The position numbers and the translations under genes are program-made. The notes under the pieces were generated by a model. That model did no database searches. It saw only the letters and a program-made list of their open reading frames with translations, and had not been told where the DNA came from. This document shows positions 1-9,788 of a stretch of DNA of 64,000 nt, in pieces. The stretch comes from Hyaloscypha bicolor E (taxonomy: Eukaryota > Ascomycota > Leotiomycetes > Helotiales > Hyaloscyphaceae), in the NCBI RefSeq assembly GCF_002865645.1, contig NW_020194560.1, forward strand, positions 992,001 to 1,056,000, in the 5' to 3' direction. Every line of letters begins with the position of its first letter. Within the stretch, counting starts at the first letter, position 1.

Positions 1-1531
1 TAATATTCCGGTATAGCCTTAATCTAATTCTTATAAATAGGAGAGATATGATAAATAATTTTTTTTCTTTTAATATTATTAGAAATATAATAGTTCTTAT
101 ATATATTTATATATTATTTCAAAAATATAGAAATATTATTTCCCTAAAACTATAATACTTTAGGAGCTTTTATAAATAACAGATTTAAATCCGGTATTAG
201 TATATATTTATTCTTAGCTATATTAATTTTAATAATTTCTTCTATAATTAATTATAAAGTTTCTATATCTAAAACTTTTACTAATAAGATTCCTAAAGAA
301 CTAACTTCCTATTTAAGTATATTTTTTAATTTAAGAACCGGAATTAGAAAGAAACTAGTTAATAATAATAGATATAGTTAAGGTTCGAGTTTTAGTATTA
401 ATAGTAATAAGATAATAGCTTTTCTAGTCTTATTTCTATTATTTATATTTTTTTTCCTATTTCTTTAGCTTAATACCTATAATATTTTCTCTTAATTTTA
501 CTAAACTAGATATATCTATTAATACTATTAAAAGTAATAATAAAAATAATAAATATAATTTTACTAATTTTTCTGACTTTTCTGAATTCTTTTTTCTTTT
601 TCTATTTAGTATCTATTTCTTTTTCTAGAAGCTTCTCTAGTTTATTTATATAATTTCTTATTTCTAATTTCTTTTTAATTCTTATTTCTAATTCTAATTT
701 ACTATTTTATTTAAATTTGAGAATATTTCCTTTTTTAGATATTTTTTTCGGATTTAGAAATAAGCTTTATTACTAAGATTAGAGCTATTTTAATTCCGGC
801 TTTTATTATAACTAAAAATAATATATAAATTAATAATATAACTTTATTTCCAAATACTAAAGTCTAATTCTAACTAAGATCTAACTTATATTATCTTAAT
901 ATAATATTTCTTATTTTATTTCCTCTATTTCTTTTCCTTTTATAATTAGCCTTTATTTCTACTACTTCTATATATTATACTAGTAATTATATCTTATAAC
1001 TAACCCGTATCCAAGTTACTAGATATATTAGAAATTAATATAAGATACTAAGATTAATATTTATATATTCTTAATATTTTGGCCTTAGGCTTAAGGTATT
1101 ATAATAGCCCTTTTCTCTCCTAACTTACTAAACTAATAATCCGCCTTATAAATATTTCTTAGAACTTTATAAAAGTATTACCTTAATTATAAAGTTTTTA
1201 TTCTTCTTATATTACTTACTATAAAATATATAAGAGGGAAACTATAATAAGACAAAAACCTATATAAAGTATACTAGAGTATAAAACGTAACTTAATAGT
1301 AAAATAATAAATTAAAAATATAAATAATAAAGTATAAATAGTATATAGTATATAAAAGCTTAATTAATTAAATACTTATAAAGGATTATTCTCTAAGTCT
1401 ATAGAAAAACCAGCTTTCTTATATGATTTCCGCAAGTTATATATAAAAGGCTATAGCCTTTATTATATAACCTAAACCTTAAAACCGCTAAAACAATGTA
1501 ATTTTCGATAAGTACGGCCTGCCGTACTATA
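1..1531 (-). mobile_element. Ty3/gypsy-like retrotransposon, 5' end, RIP-degraded, runs off the window
   Basis: Read on the minus strand, this stretch starts with a 303-bp LTR (1229-1531) and continues into the internal region towards base 1. It is the inverted counterpart of 20680-22210: for example the AGGAGAGATATGATAAATAA block near 40-60 is the reverse complement of sequence near 22150-22180. It stops at the window edge before the pol relic. CpA is almost absent and TpA very common, as expected after RIP. No open frame survives. Assignment to gypsy rests on the more complete copy at 20680-34034, where reverse-transcriptase, RNase H and integrase relics can be read. Confidence 0.8.
1229..1531 (-). 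repeat. 303-bp LTR of the gypsy-like element (left-edge copy)
   Basis: The LTR matches those at 20680-20982 and 33732-34034 in length and sequence. All three carry the block around GCGGTTTTAAGGTTTAGG and the block AAGCTAGTTTTTCTATAGAC or its RIP variants. Unmutated ends were probably TGTAGTACGG...CCTACA; here they read TATAGTACGG...CTTATA on the minus strand. Confidence 0.8.
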
Positions 1532-2110
1532 CTATATAAGTAAGAACCTTTTATATAGTCCTAGATATAATCTTATAACCCCTTTTCTTTACTTTCTTTA
1601 TAATTATAATATAAGAAAAGCCTCTTATAATAGAATTTTAGAGAATAACTTTTAAAATATATTTAATTACCTTAGAGGAAATTATAAGTTAATTAGATCT
1701 TAATATATTAAGTATATATAAGATCTCTAAAAATATATTATTATTCTCTATTTATCTATACTTCCTAGCTATAGCTATAAGTTAATAAATAGCTAATCTG
1801 AATACTTCTATAACTTCCCTAATTTGTTCCAAAAACTTCTTGTTCTTAAATATATAAATAGCCTTAATTCTGGTAATAGTAAAGTGCTTTTTGGGCCTAA
1901 GAGTAGTAAGTATAAAAGCAGTTAATAAAGCGGGTAATAGAAGGGCTGGTTTAGCTAAATTATTATTTGAATTATCCGAATCTAATAATAAATTATACTA
2001 TATATCCTCTTTATTTTCGGTATACTCGTTAGAGTATTTATTATCTGAGGAATTAGGAGGAAAGGAGAGCTCTAATTAGCTATCTAATAAATCAAGAAAA
2101 TTAAATAAAC
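1532..2110. other. AT-rich RIP-degraded sequence, no gene
   Basis: AT-rich sequence of unknown origin between the LTR and the repeat arm at 2111. The 62-codon open frame at 1891-2079 has simple composition and no recognisable domain. I regard it as chance. Confidence 0.6.
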
Positions 2111-2483
2111 CTCCAAAAGTAGCTATAATAATAGCTAAAGTAAAGTAAAAGATATTAAGTGTTTTTCTAATTAATTAGAATTAGAATTCAGAACAAAGTA
2201 TATATAGAGAGGTATATATTAGGGCTAATTACCCCTCCTTGACTCGCTACTAATTAGTAGACTCGCCTATATTTATAGGCATTTGGGGGCATTCAATACC
2301 TATTAAGCTATATAAGCCTATATTAAGCCTTCAGGGCACTTTTAGTAAGCTTATAGGGGCTTACAAGGGACTATAACTAGCTATAGGGAGACTAAAGTAA
2401 GACCTTACAGGGCATTTAGTAGCCTTTATAAAATAATGCCCTGTATTCCCGATACTTTATACTATTGTCTTCGTATATCTTTT
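2111..2483 (-). repeat. Repeat arm X, inverted relative to 8976-9310; end resembles a MITE terminus
   Basis: The reverse complement of this stretch aligns with 8976-9310 over about 330 bp. Most differences are C/T or G/A, so arm Y is a more heavily RIPed copy. Read inward from 2483, the terminus (TACGAAGACAATAGTATAAA, then a GGGAATACAGGGCATT block) resembles the inverted ends of the element at 61418-61865 (TACGAAGATCACGGCATAAA). This looks like one end of a transposon family also present at 61.4 kb. The far end of the element was not found. Confidence 0.6.
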
Positions 2484-2547
2484 AATATATAAGGTAGTGT
2501 GTCCACGTTTAATAAAAGAAGATGGCGCGGGCTGAGTGAGAAAGTAA

Positions 2548-2856
2548 TTGAGAGATAAACAAGTAACTATCAGACGCTCTATAGCTCTTCTTTTGCTCAA
2601 ACGAACGAGGAATCCTCAACTATTAAATGCCCGTCGCCGTCTAATAATACTTAAAACAGAGATTAAAAATAAGGCCTCCTCTCCTGCCTTATCCAACATA
2701 AATACTTGTATAAAGAAAGAGGCTTGGGTTGGAAACAGGGGTAGACGAGCACGCTCTAAGGCAGTGTTGGCTATAATAGCTGCAAGGCAGAATTTGGCAG
2801 AGATGCAGAACCCTGTGCGGAGGGTCTACACCGGAGAGGATGTTTCTTCTATTTGA
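2548..2856 (+). CDS. Unrecognised 102-codon open frame inside repeat sequence
   Basis: Open frame of 102 codons in a stretch of normal base composition (2484-2966) between repeat arm X and the DNA transposon. The product is basic, rich in Arg/Lys/Ala, with a possible helical C-terminal half, and ends in YTGEDVSSI. I recognise no domain. The first codon is TTG, so the true start is unknown. It stops exactly where the direct repeat beginning TTGACAATACGG starts (2853). It is most likely a fragment of a transposon gene rather than a cellular gene. Confidence 0.2.
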   Translation: MRDKQVTIRRSIALLLLKRTRNPQLLNARRRLIILKTEIKNKASSPALSNINTCIKKEAWVGNRGRRARSKAVLAIIAARQNLAEMQNPVRRVYTGEDVSSI

Positions 2857-2966
2857 CAATACGGTGGCCAGATTCCTCCAAACTTAAGATGCACTCAAAA
2901 ACCCATTAATATGATCACTTGGCCACCTGCTTACTGGCTGTAGATTGAACGCGTGACCCTGCCTTG
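2853..2966 (+). repeat. Direct-repeat unit, copy 1 (interrupted by the DNA transposon)
   Basis: Begins TTGACAATACGGTGGCCAGA. Related units begin at 8213 and 8706. The rest of this unit continues after the transposon at 8148. The transposon therefore landed inside one unit of a pre-existing direct-repeat array. Confidence 0.6.
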
Positions 2967-3272
2967 TACGGGCTCCTTTAAGGACGATGCTGCAACTATA
3001 ATTTTTTTTCGCAAAATCAAAATTACGATATTTTAAAAATGTGCTATTATTAATAGTCTAGCTAATTTCTATGGTAGAATACAATTAAAACAGTCGATCT
3101 ATATGGTGTTTTATCGCATTCCATGGTAGGAATGCAATAGGGTAGGAAAAATCAATAAAATGCACGTGATATGCCCCCTGGCCTACTAGCCATCTGGCAC
3201 ACTTCGTTCATACTTTTGTTCCTACGTTATTATTTCTAATACTATTGATCTATTATCATTAAACTCTTTATA

Positions 3273-5468
3273 ATGGGTCGTTTCAAGATTAATATTATGT
3301 GCTATTAAGCCCATATTCTTTGTTTAATTGAGCAGCAGCTGTCACATGAGACTATTGTGGAGAGGTTAAAGCATGACTTTGACGTTGATATTTCCCTGAG
3401 AACGCTACGCAGTAGGCTTTCCGAATGGAAAACGCCCTCTAAACGTTCGATATTTGATCCTTCGCCGCAGGTGAAGGGTCTTATCGCCTGGTTCTTTTGT
3501 GATATCCATATGACTAATGCCAATATACTTACCAACCTCCGGAGCTTAGGATATGACATTCCTAATCTATGACTATTACAATAAGCTCGCCGGGCTATGG
3601 GCCTTTGACGTCGAATGCTTAATTCGCAAGTTAAGCTAGAAAAGGAGCAACTTCGCCATATCCTCAAGCAACACACAGTGGATAAAGGCCCACAAGGCAA
3701 TACTAGAAGTTATGGCTGCCGGCTTCTATATACTTATCTTAACTCCCTAGGGGATGGCCAGAAGTTTTCTAGGAATAGAATAGCTTCTGTAATGCAGGAA
3801 ATTGATCCAGAAAGTATATAACGTTGCTCGGAAGAGATGAAGGCAGCTAGGGAGGAATATAATATTCATGGGCCGAACTTTGTTTGGTCTATCGATAGCT
3901 ATTGCAAGGTAAGTACAGCATATACTTAACTTCAAAAATCATTATCTCAATAACTACTAATCCGTTTACTTAGCTACGATTTTGTGGGATTGAGATATAT
4001 GCTGGTATTGATGCCTACTCACGGTTCGTACCTTGGATTTATATTGGAATCTCAAATGGTTATGCTATAAGTAGTAATATTTCCTAATTCGGTATGAATA
4101 CATCCCCTTGAAAATGCCAAAATTCACTTAGTCGTGATTCCGGCTATATAATTCTGTAGTATTATAGAGAACTAGTTATTTGAAAAACCCTTAATTTAGG
4201 CGATAAACCCCCTGAATCTCCACACCACATTCTCCTTTAGGCTAATTAATATTATACTAATATACACTTACTTATACCACTTTCCAGGTTACTATCCTAG
4301 TGCAATACCTTGACTTGGTAGACGAAATGGAGGTTATTCCGCTCCATATTCGATCGGATAGAGGATGCGAAACACCCATAATTACTAATGCCCATTATAT
4401 CCTCTATAAAGCGACGTGCCAAACAAGGGGTATTAATCCATATCAGTTCTCAGATCTCTATTAGTTCGGGACTAGTACAGCTAATTAACGAATTGAGGCA
4501 TGGTGGGGGCAAGTTGCGAAGGTAATTTATCTATACTAATCCCATATAGACTTATTTAATTAGCTAATATTATATAGGGCATGCTAAATAAATAAAAGAT
4601 ATTTTTCAAGTAACTACGCTCTCAAAGGCTTTACTCCCGCAAACTTCTCCCTGACTATATCGCTATGCTTTTCGTCTATTTACCTATTATACGGGAGCAA
4701 ACTAAGGAGTTCGTCCGGGTTTGGAATATCCATTTAATTAGGAAACAGCCTAATCGTCCACATATCGTCCCTGGTCAACCATTCCAGAACTACATGTTTT
4801 CAGAGCAGATAGGGGTCAGGGACTACGGGATTCCTATTAATATCGATAAACTGAACGAGCTACGTGAAGGATATGCTAGCTATAATAAAGACGCATATTT
4901 ACCGGAGGTTACACTTGAGTGGTGTGAGCAAGAGCTTAAGAATGCCGGCTTTATACTCCCAATTACGGAGTCTACACGTGACTCGAATAGGGATCTGAAC
5001 CACCTGAGTACGTATATATATCTAAGGGAGTCAATTAGCGACCACCTAATTAATACGAAGAATACTTGTCCAAAGCTAGGGCTTTTATTAATACCTAAGG
5101 GTATATATAATTGGAATCCATTACCAGAGGTAGCTGTGGGACTAGAAGAGGCAAGGCTAAAGGATTATAATAATCAAGATAGCATTTAGTTCATTAATAA
5201 AGGGAGAGACGCTAGCTATAGAGATAAAGATCTCACCTATATTGGCTCTGACGATGAAGCGGAGGTTGAAGATAATGCGGAGGATACTAGATTTACTATA
5301 GATAGTATTACTTTTAATAGGGCAAATGGCAATTGGGTCATAAATAGTCAAGAGTATAGACAGTTTATGGATAATGGATACGTATCTGAGCCTGAAGCAG
5401 AGGAGGAGGATAATCTAGAAATTCCTCCTGTAAATATTAGTCGGTTTACCCGGCCTCAGAGAGGCTAA
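3273..5468 (+). pseudogene. rve/DDE integrase-type transposase, RIP-inactivated
   Basis: From the ATG at 3273 one frame runs through with premature TAA/TGA codons at 3306, 3570, 3582, 3606 and 3819. All can come from CAA or CGA by C-to-T change, and no frameshift is needed. An N-terminal helix-turn-helix-like segment (EQQLSHETIVERLKHDF) is followed by a DDE core: WSID (first Asp) and IYAGIDAYSRFVPW, then IRSDRGCETP (second Asp), then FGTSTANQRIEAWWGQV (catalytic Glu). Probable introns are 3909-3973, 4059-4287 and 4522-4577, placed so that the core motifs join. The acidic C-terminus ends RPQRG. The same element carries a second gene downstream. Transposase identity is firm; activity is excluded by the stops. 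Confidence 0.8.
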
Positions 5469-6232
5469 ACAGGGACATATTAATATATATCCTAAAGAAA
5501 GAACTAGCTAAAAACATTAATTTTTGGTAAAGCAATTAATTACAGAAGCTAATAGTAATCTGCTTAATTAGTTAAATTCACATAGTTACAGGTGGTTTAA
5601 TGTCAAAAGGTCACATGATTTACCTCGTCAGAAAATCGACCCTTGCCCCTTTATTTTCCACACCCCCTATAATTATTTTATTAACTTGTTATTTTAGTAG
5701 TAAGGAGTCCATAGTATAGATCAAATTCTCCGTTAATACTAGCTCTATTAAATTAATAGTTCTTGAGAACTTTTGAAGTGATTACAAGACATATTTAGTG
5801 AAAATGTCTCTTTTTATATGGAATTTAGTTTCCCCCCCTTAATTTCTATAGCCCCTTACTTAATATTCTATAGCCCCTAGTATAGGAAACCATAGTTTAT
5901 ATAGGAATAATGCTAGGGATAAATAAAATATGTCCGAATTTAACTTGTGCTAAGGGGCATCCCTTGTAGTCCTTCCATTTACTCCTTTTTATATATTAGT
6001 AATACGCCACTATTAATAACCTCCAAAATAAGTCTCTAATACATAAATTCCCTAGGGAAAAAGTTATAGGGGCATGGGCTAAAGGGTTAAAATAATATTA
6101 ATATATTATAGTTCTATCCTGCTACTTGACTTCACACCACCATTTACTAAACTATAGATTTATTAGCTATACCCTCCTTCTAATATTTAATTATAAATCA
6201 GATCCTTATTATATTATCCCCAAACGTTTTCA
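5469..6232. other. Spacer between the two transposon genes
   Basis: AT-rich spacer inside the DNA transposon. I see no open frame or repeat of note. It presumably holds the transposase 3' end and the promoter of the second gene. Confidence 0.5.
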
Positions 6233-7977
6233 ATGGATAATCTTAATCTATGGAACTCTTGTTTTGTACGGGAGGCACCACACCCCCCCTCTATGGTAAA
6301 GTGTCCATTATGTGGTGCGATTAACCCAGCTACTCCTTCTCCTGCTCCTATTACTCCTACTTCAGCTACACCGACTATTGCATTAGATGGTATACCATTT
6401 TCTAGTCAAACTCAACTTCAGAATACTACCGCCCAGCTATTAAGAGACCAAGGGGTCAATATCTCAGCTAATTCCTATCCTTTTTACTACCCCCCGGGCA
6501 TGGATCTCTCAGAGGAGGTCCTTGAATCAGAAGCACGTGAGAGGAGACAGCAGGCTAAGCTCGAGCGTTTAGAGCGATTACGTGGTAATTTCTATCAGGA
6601 AGCTCAGGGCGAAAGTGCGTATCTATCTATTTAACTCCTATATTAATACTAATTTTATTAGGTTCAGCCCTTAAAAGGGGTAAAGCCCTTGGTTCCCTTA
6701 CTCTCGGCCAGGGGGCACGTGTAAGGGCTTTTAGTAAGGGTAAATCGCCGATCCCTCCTGCTCCTATTATCGAAAAACGATATAAGGTCCTTATTTCTAT
6801 TATACTACGTATATATGAAATAGAAGAACTAGAGAGTAGCTTTACTGGGAGGAGTATACCTGTTTTAATCACAAAGAAGTTCCTTAGCTTAGAAGAGTAT
6901 CGGGAGGCTCAAAATATTCAAATTGAGCTATAGATAGTAGAATAGTTTAATACGTACGTAAAGCTTATTTATAGAAATACATACCTCTTTGCTAATATGG
7001 TACTTTATTATAGTCAAGAACTATTATATAAGGAGTTCGCTATGTATTTAGCCAAGGCTTTTTTATCGTCAATTCCGTTACTTGAAGACTGGGAGCTTAA
7101 TTAATGGATCACGATCTTGGAACGCGCAAATAGGGTGTCTTTTGCTACTAAAGTAAGCTATTGTTTATTAGTATCCTAATATAATTAGTACTAATATAAT
7201 CAGGTATGGCCAAAGGACAAAAACAAGAGGATCGACCATGTGACTAATCTAATATATGGAGCTGAAAATACTATTAACGGCTTATTATCCTACTTTAGCT
7301 AATTAAATAAGAGAACGCCAAAGCATATTTATCTTGTATTTAATTAAGATATTAATAAAATTCAGGCAAGAGACGACGAGATTCAGGATGAGCGTGAAAG
7401 AAGGGATAGAGAGATGCCTTACCTCCTAGATTTTAGCCCCCTATTAGGAGACTCTCCCGATACCACCCCTAACGTAGTATCTATATCTACAGTTATATCT
7501 ACGGCATCTTCTTTACCTGCTTCGACTCCTAATTAACAGATCGAAGCTATATGGGAGAAGGTTGCTCCTTTAAAGAATTGGTCAGGTAACGACCTGAATT
7601 CTGACGATTTTAATTCAGACGACGATATGCCTACGCTAGAAGCTAGAATTACGGTTTCTCCTGCTCCTGCTCCTACTCCTGATCCTACTCCTGCTCCTGC
7701 TCCTGCTCCTGCTTCTATACCTAGTAAGTTAATAGATTTAAATATACTAGTAGATCTGACGTTTTTACTAGCGTTCGCTCCCGCTCCCGCTCCACCCACT
7801 CAACGTCCTCTAAAGTCTATATTAAAGAGGAAGCGGGAGGTAATTATATCAAGCGATAACGACGATAATTCAGATCTTGACGATAGAGAGAAGGAATTAC
7901 CAGGGGATGGTGATTATAGGCCGGGGAATAGGCGTAGGGATAATCGGGGGCAGTTCAAAAAAGCGAGAACAGAGTAA
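6233..7977 (+). pseudogene. Second gene of the DNA transposon, unknown function, RIP-inactivated
   Basis: Two well-preserved open stretches (6233-6634 and 7627-7977) are linked by sequence in which short coding-like runs are broken by TAG/TAA codons that would read CAG/CAA before RIP. The N-terminal part has a CPLCGA motif (one CxxC pair), a Pro/Thr/Ser-rich linker and a charged helix (EARERRQQAKLERLERL). The C-terminal part has an Ala-Pro repeat from (CCTGCT)n near 7660-7720, a basic patch LKSILKRKR, an acidic run and a basic tail NRRRDNRGQFKKAR. An intron near 7155-7200 is plausible. I recognise no family. Position and orientation suggest an accessory protein carried with the transposase. 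Confidence 0.55.
7663..7721 (+). repeat. Hexanucleotide microsatellite encoding Ala-Pro
   Basis: Near-perfect GCTCCT/ACTCCT hexamers, coding for alternating Ala/Thr/Asp-Pro within the second transposon gene. A shorter GCTCCC version lies near 7781-7795. Confidence 0.7.
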
Positions 7978-8147
7978 TACTACTGGATACATTTGACTAT
8001 GATACATGGGAGTTGCGTATTTGGCCATAATTAGGTGTGTTTTCCATATAAAATGTGGCCATTAAATAAATCGCGATTCATCGTAATTTTGATTTTGCGA
8101 AAAAAATTATAGTTGCAGCATCGTCGCTAAATCAGCCCGTAGCCTTG

Positions 8148-8785
8148 CCCTGTAAACCAAAAACCAACAGCATTTTTATTCCTAGCAGACTAAAAAAAGA
8201 TATTCCTTTTACTTGACAACACCAGTGGCCAGATTCCTTTTAGTTTAAAGTATACTCTGAAACCTTAATACGATAGCTCGGGCATCTTCCCACTGGCTAT
8301 AGATAGAACGTGTTGAACGAGCTAAATAAAGAAGCTAGGGTCACGTGCTTGCAATGTAAACCAAGTAAAACGTACTGAATTGACTGCTGTTCTACAGTGG
8401 TAAGTAGCCCGTATATATAGCCCTGAACCCCCTAAATCACATGCACTAAACCCCTATGCCAGCTAAACCGATTCCAGCTATACAGGGCATTCCGGCTATA
8501 CAGGGTATTCCGGCCGGACAGGGTATTAAGCTAGTGCACAGCCCCATGGCGTTCGGTTCCAAGGCTTACTAAGCCTATTAGGGGTCTCAGGCCCCTAATT
8601 TCAACAGAACGCGTAGCCTTACCTCACCTCGTGAGCCAACAACCAACAACCAACAACCAACAACGCTTTTATTCTTAGCAGACCAAAAAAAGACATTTCA
8701 TCTCCTTGACAATACGGTAGCCAGATTCCTCCCAACTGAAGATGCACTTTAAAGCCCGCTAATACTACATCTCGGCCATTGTAGA
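8148..8785 (+). repeat. Direct-repeat array (units beginning TTGACAA...GGCCAGATTCC)
   Basis: Two further units start at 8213 and 8706. Each is preceded by a purine-rich run (AGCAGAC(C/T)AAAAAAAGA) and a run of CCAA-type repeats; four CAACCAA heptamers lie near 8635-8664. The 8213 unit is longer because of extra sequence at about 8340-8600. No open frame. The interruption at 2966/8148 by the DNA transposon shows the array is older than that insertion. Confidence 0.55.
8472..8525 (+). repeat. Three tandem 18-bp units
   Basis: Three copies of an 18-bp unit of the type TTCCGGCTATACAGGGTA, the first and third carrying substitutions. The sequence is GC-richer than its surroundings and non-coding. 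Confidence 0.7.
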
Positions 8786-8975
8786 ACAATTACATAAACG
8801 ACTATATTGGTTTTTAAGCCACCTTGACTTTTATACAAGAACCCCCTTTTTTTAATTTATAGCTTAATTACTTTATAAACGGCAGTCATTACCCGAATCT
8901 TCCATTATTATATCGAGTTCAAATCTTGTAAAAATAAAGCTATTTCTTTTAATAATAATAATCTATAAAATATAA

Positions 8976-9310
8976 TATATAAAGATAATAATATAAAGTA
9001 TTAGAAATACAAGGCATTGTTTTATAAAGGCTATTAAATGCCTTATAAAGTCTTATTTTAATCTTCTTATAACTAGCTCTAGTATTTTATAAGCCTTTAT
9101 AAGCTTATTAAAAGTGTTCTAATAGCTTAATAAATACTAAATGCCCCTAAATACTTATAAATATAAGCGAGCTTACTAATTAGTAAGAAATAATTAGCTT
9201 TAATATATATTTTCTTATATATACTTCGTTTTGCATTCTAATTCTAATTAATTAGAAAAGTACTTTATATTTTTTGCTTTACTTTAATTATTATTAAAAC
9301 TAGTTTTAAA
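8976..9310 (+). repeat. Repeat arm Y, RIPed inverted copy of arm X
   Basis: Aligns with the reverse complement of 2111-2483, and nearly all differences are RIP-type transitions; for example GGGAATACAGGGCAT in X is AGAAATACAAGGCAT here. The termini of X and Y face each other across 6.5 kb. AT-rich sequence without genes continues to about 9600. Confidence 0.6.
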
Positions 9311-9788
9311 AAGATATTAATAAAAATTTGTTTTAAAATTTATAATATATTATAACTTAACTCTAATAAATTAAATAAGTACTTTATAATAATATAGAAT
9401 TAAGCTTAAATAAGCCAAAATATTTTACTTAATATTAAAATAAAAAATTAGTATTTAATAATATATTTTTAAGAAGATTTGATCTTTATAAAGCTTTTAA
9501 AATGCTATATTACTAAATTAATAACTAAGCTAAAGAAAGAAAGAAAATTTTCAAACTAAATGCAGTAATAGTTTTCGTTAATAAGATTCATTCTTCGCCT
9601 CAAATTATGCTCTTCTGTGTCAGCCGCCAGGCATTCGAAACCATTCTCAAATCCGTTCATGGATTAGCCTCCCTCTATACAATAGTAAGGTGGGGATTAA
9701 ATTGGAACTCCGCCTTGATTATCCTCATCCTCAGAAGTGCTTACTTCAACATCTTCGTTTAGTTCTCGCAAGCTCAGTATTGATTGTT

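Larger units (their letters stand above)
2967..8141 (+). mobile_element. 5175-bp DNA transposon, TACGG termini, 6-bp target duplication (IS3EU-like by inference)
   Basis: The termini are imperfect inverted repeats of about 62 bp: TACGGGCT...GACGATGCTGCAACTATAA at 2967-3029 and its complement at 8079-8141, ending AGCCCGTA. The direct repeat GCCTTG flanks it on both sides (2961-2966 and 8142-8147). Inside, on the plus strand, lie a transposase with an rve/DDE integrase core (3273-5468) and a second multi-piece gene (6233-7977). Both are disabled mainly by C-to-T stop codons. As I recall, 6-bp duplications, TAYGG ends and an IS3-like integrase core together define the IS3EU superfamily. The boundaries and duplication are seen directly; the superfamily name is inference. 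Confidence 0.75.

Noticed and set aside
1891..2079. 62-codon open frame in the left RIP tract
   Set aside because: Low-complexity composition, surrounded by RIPed repeats, no domain.
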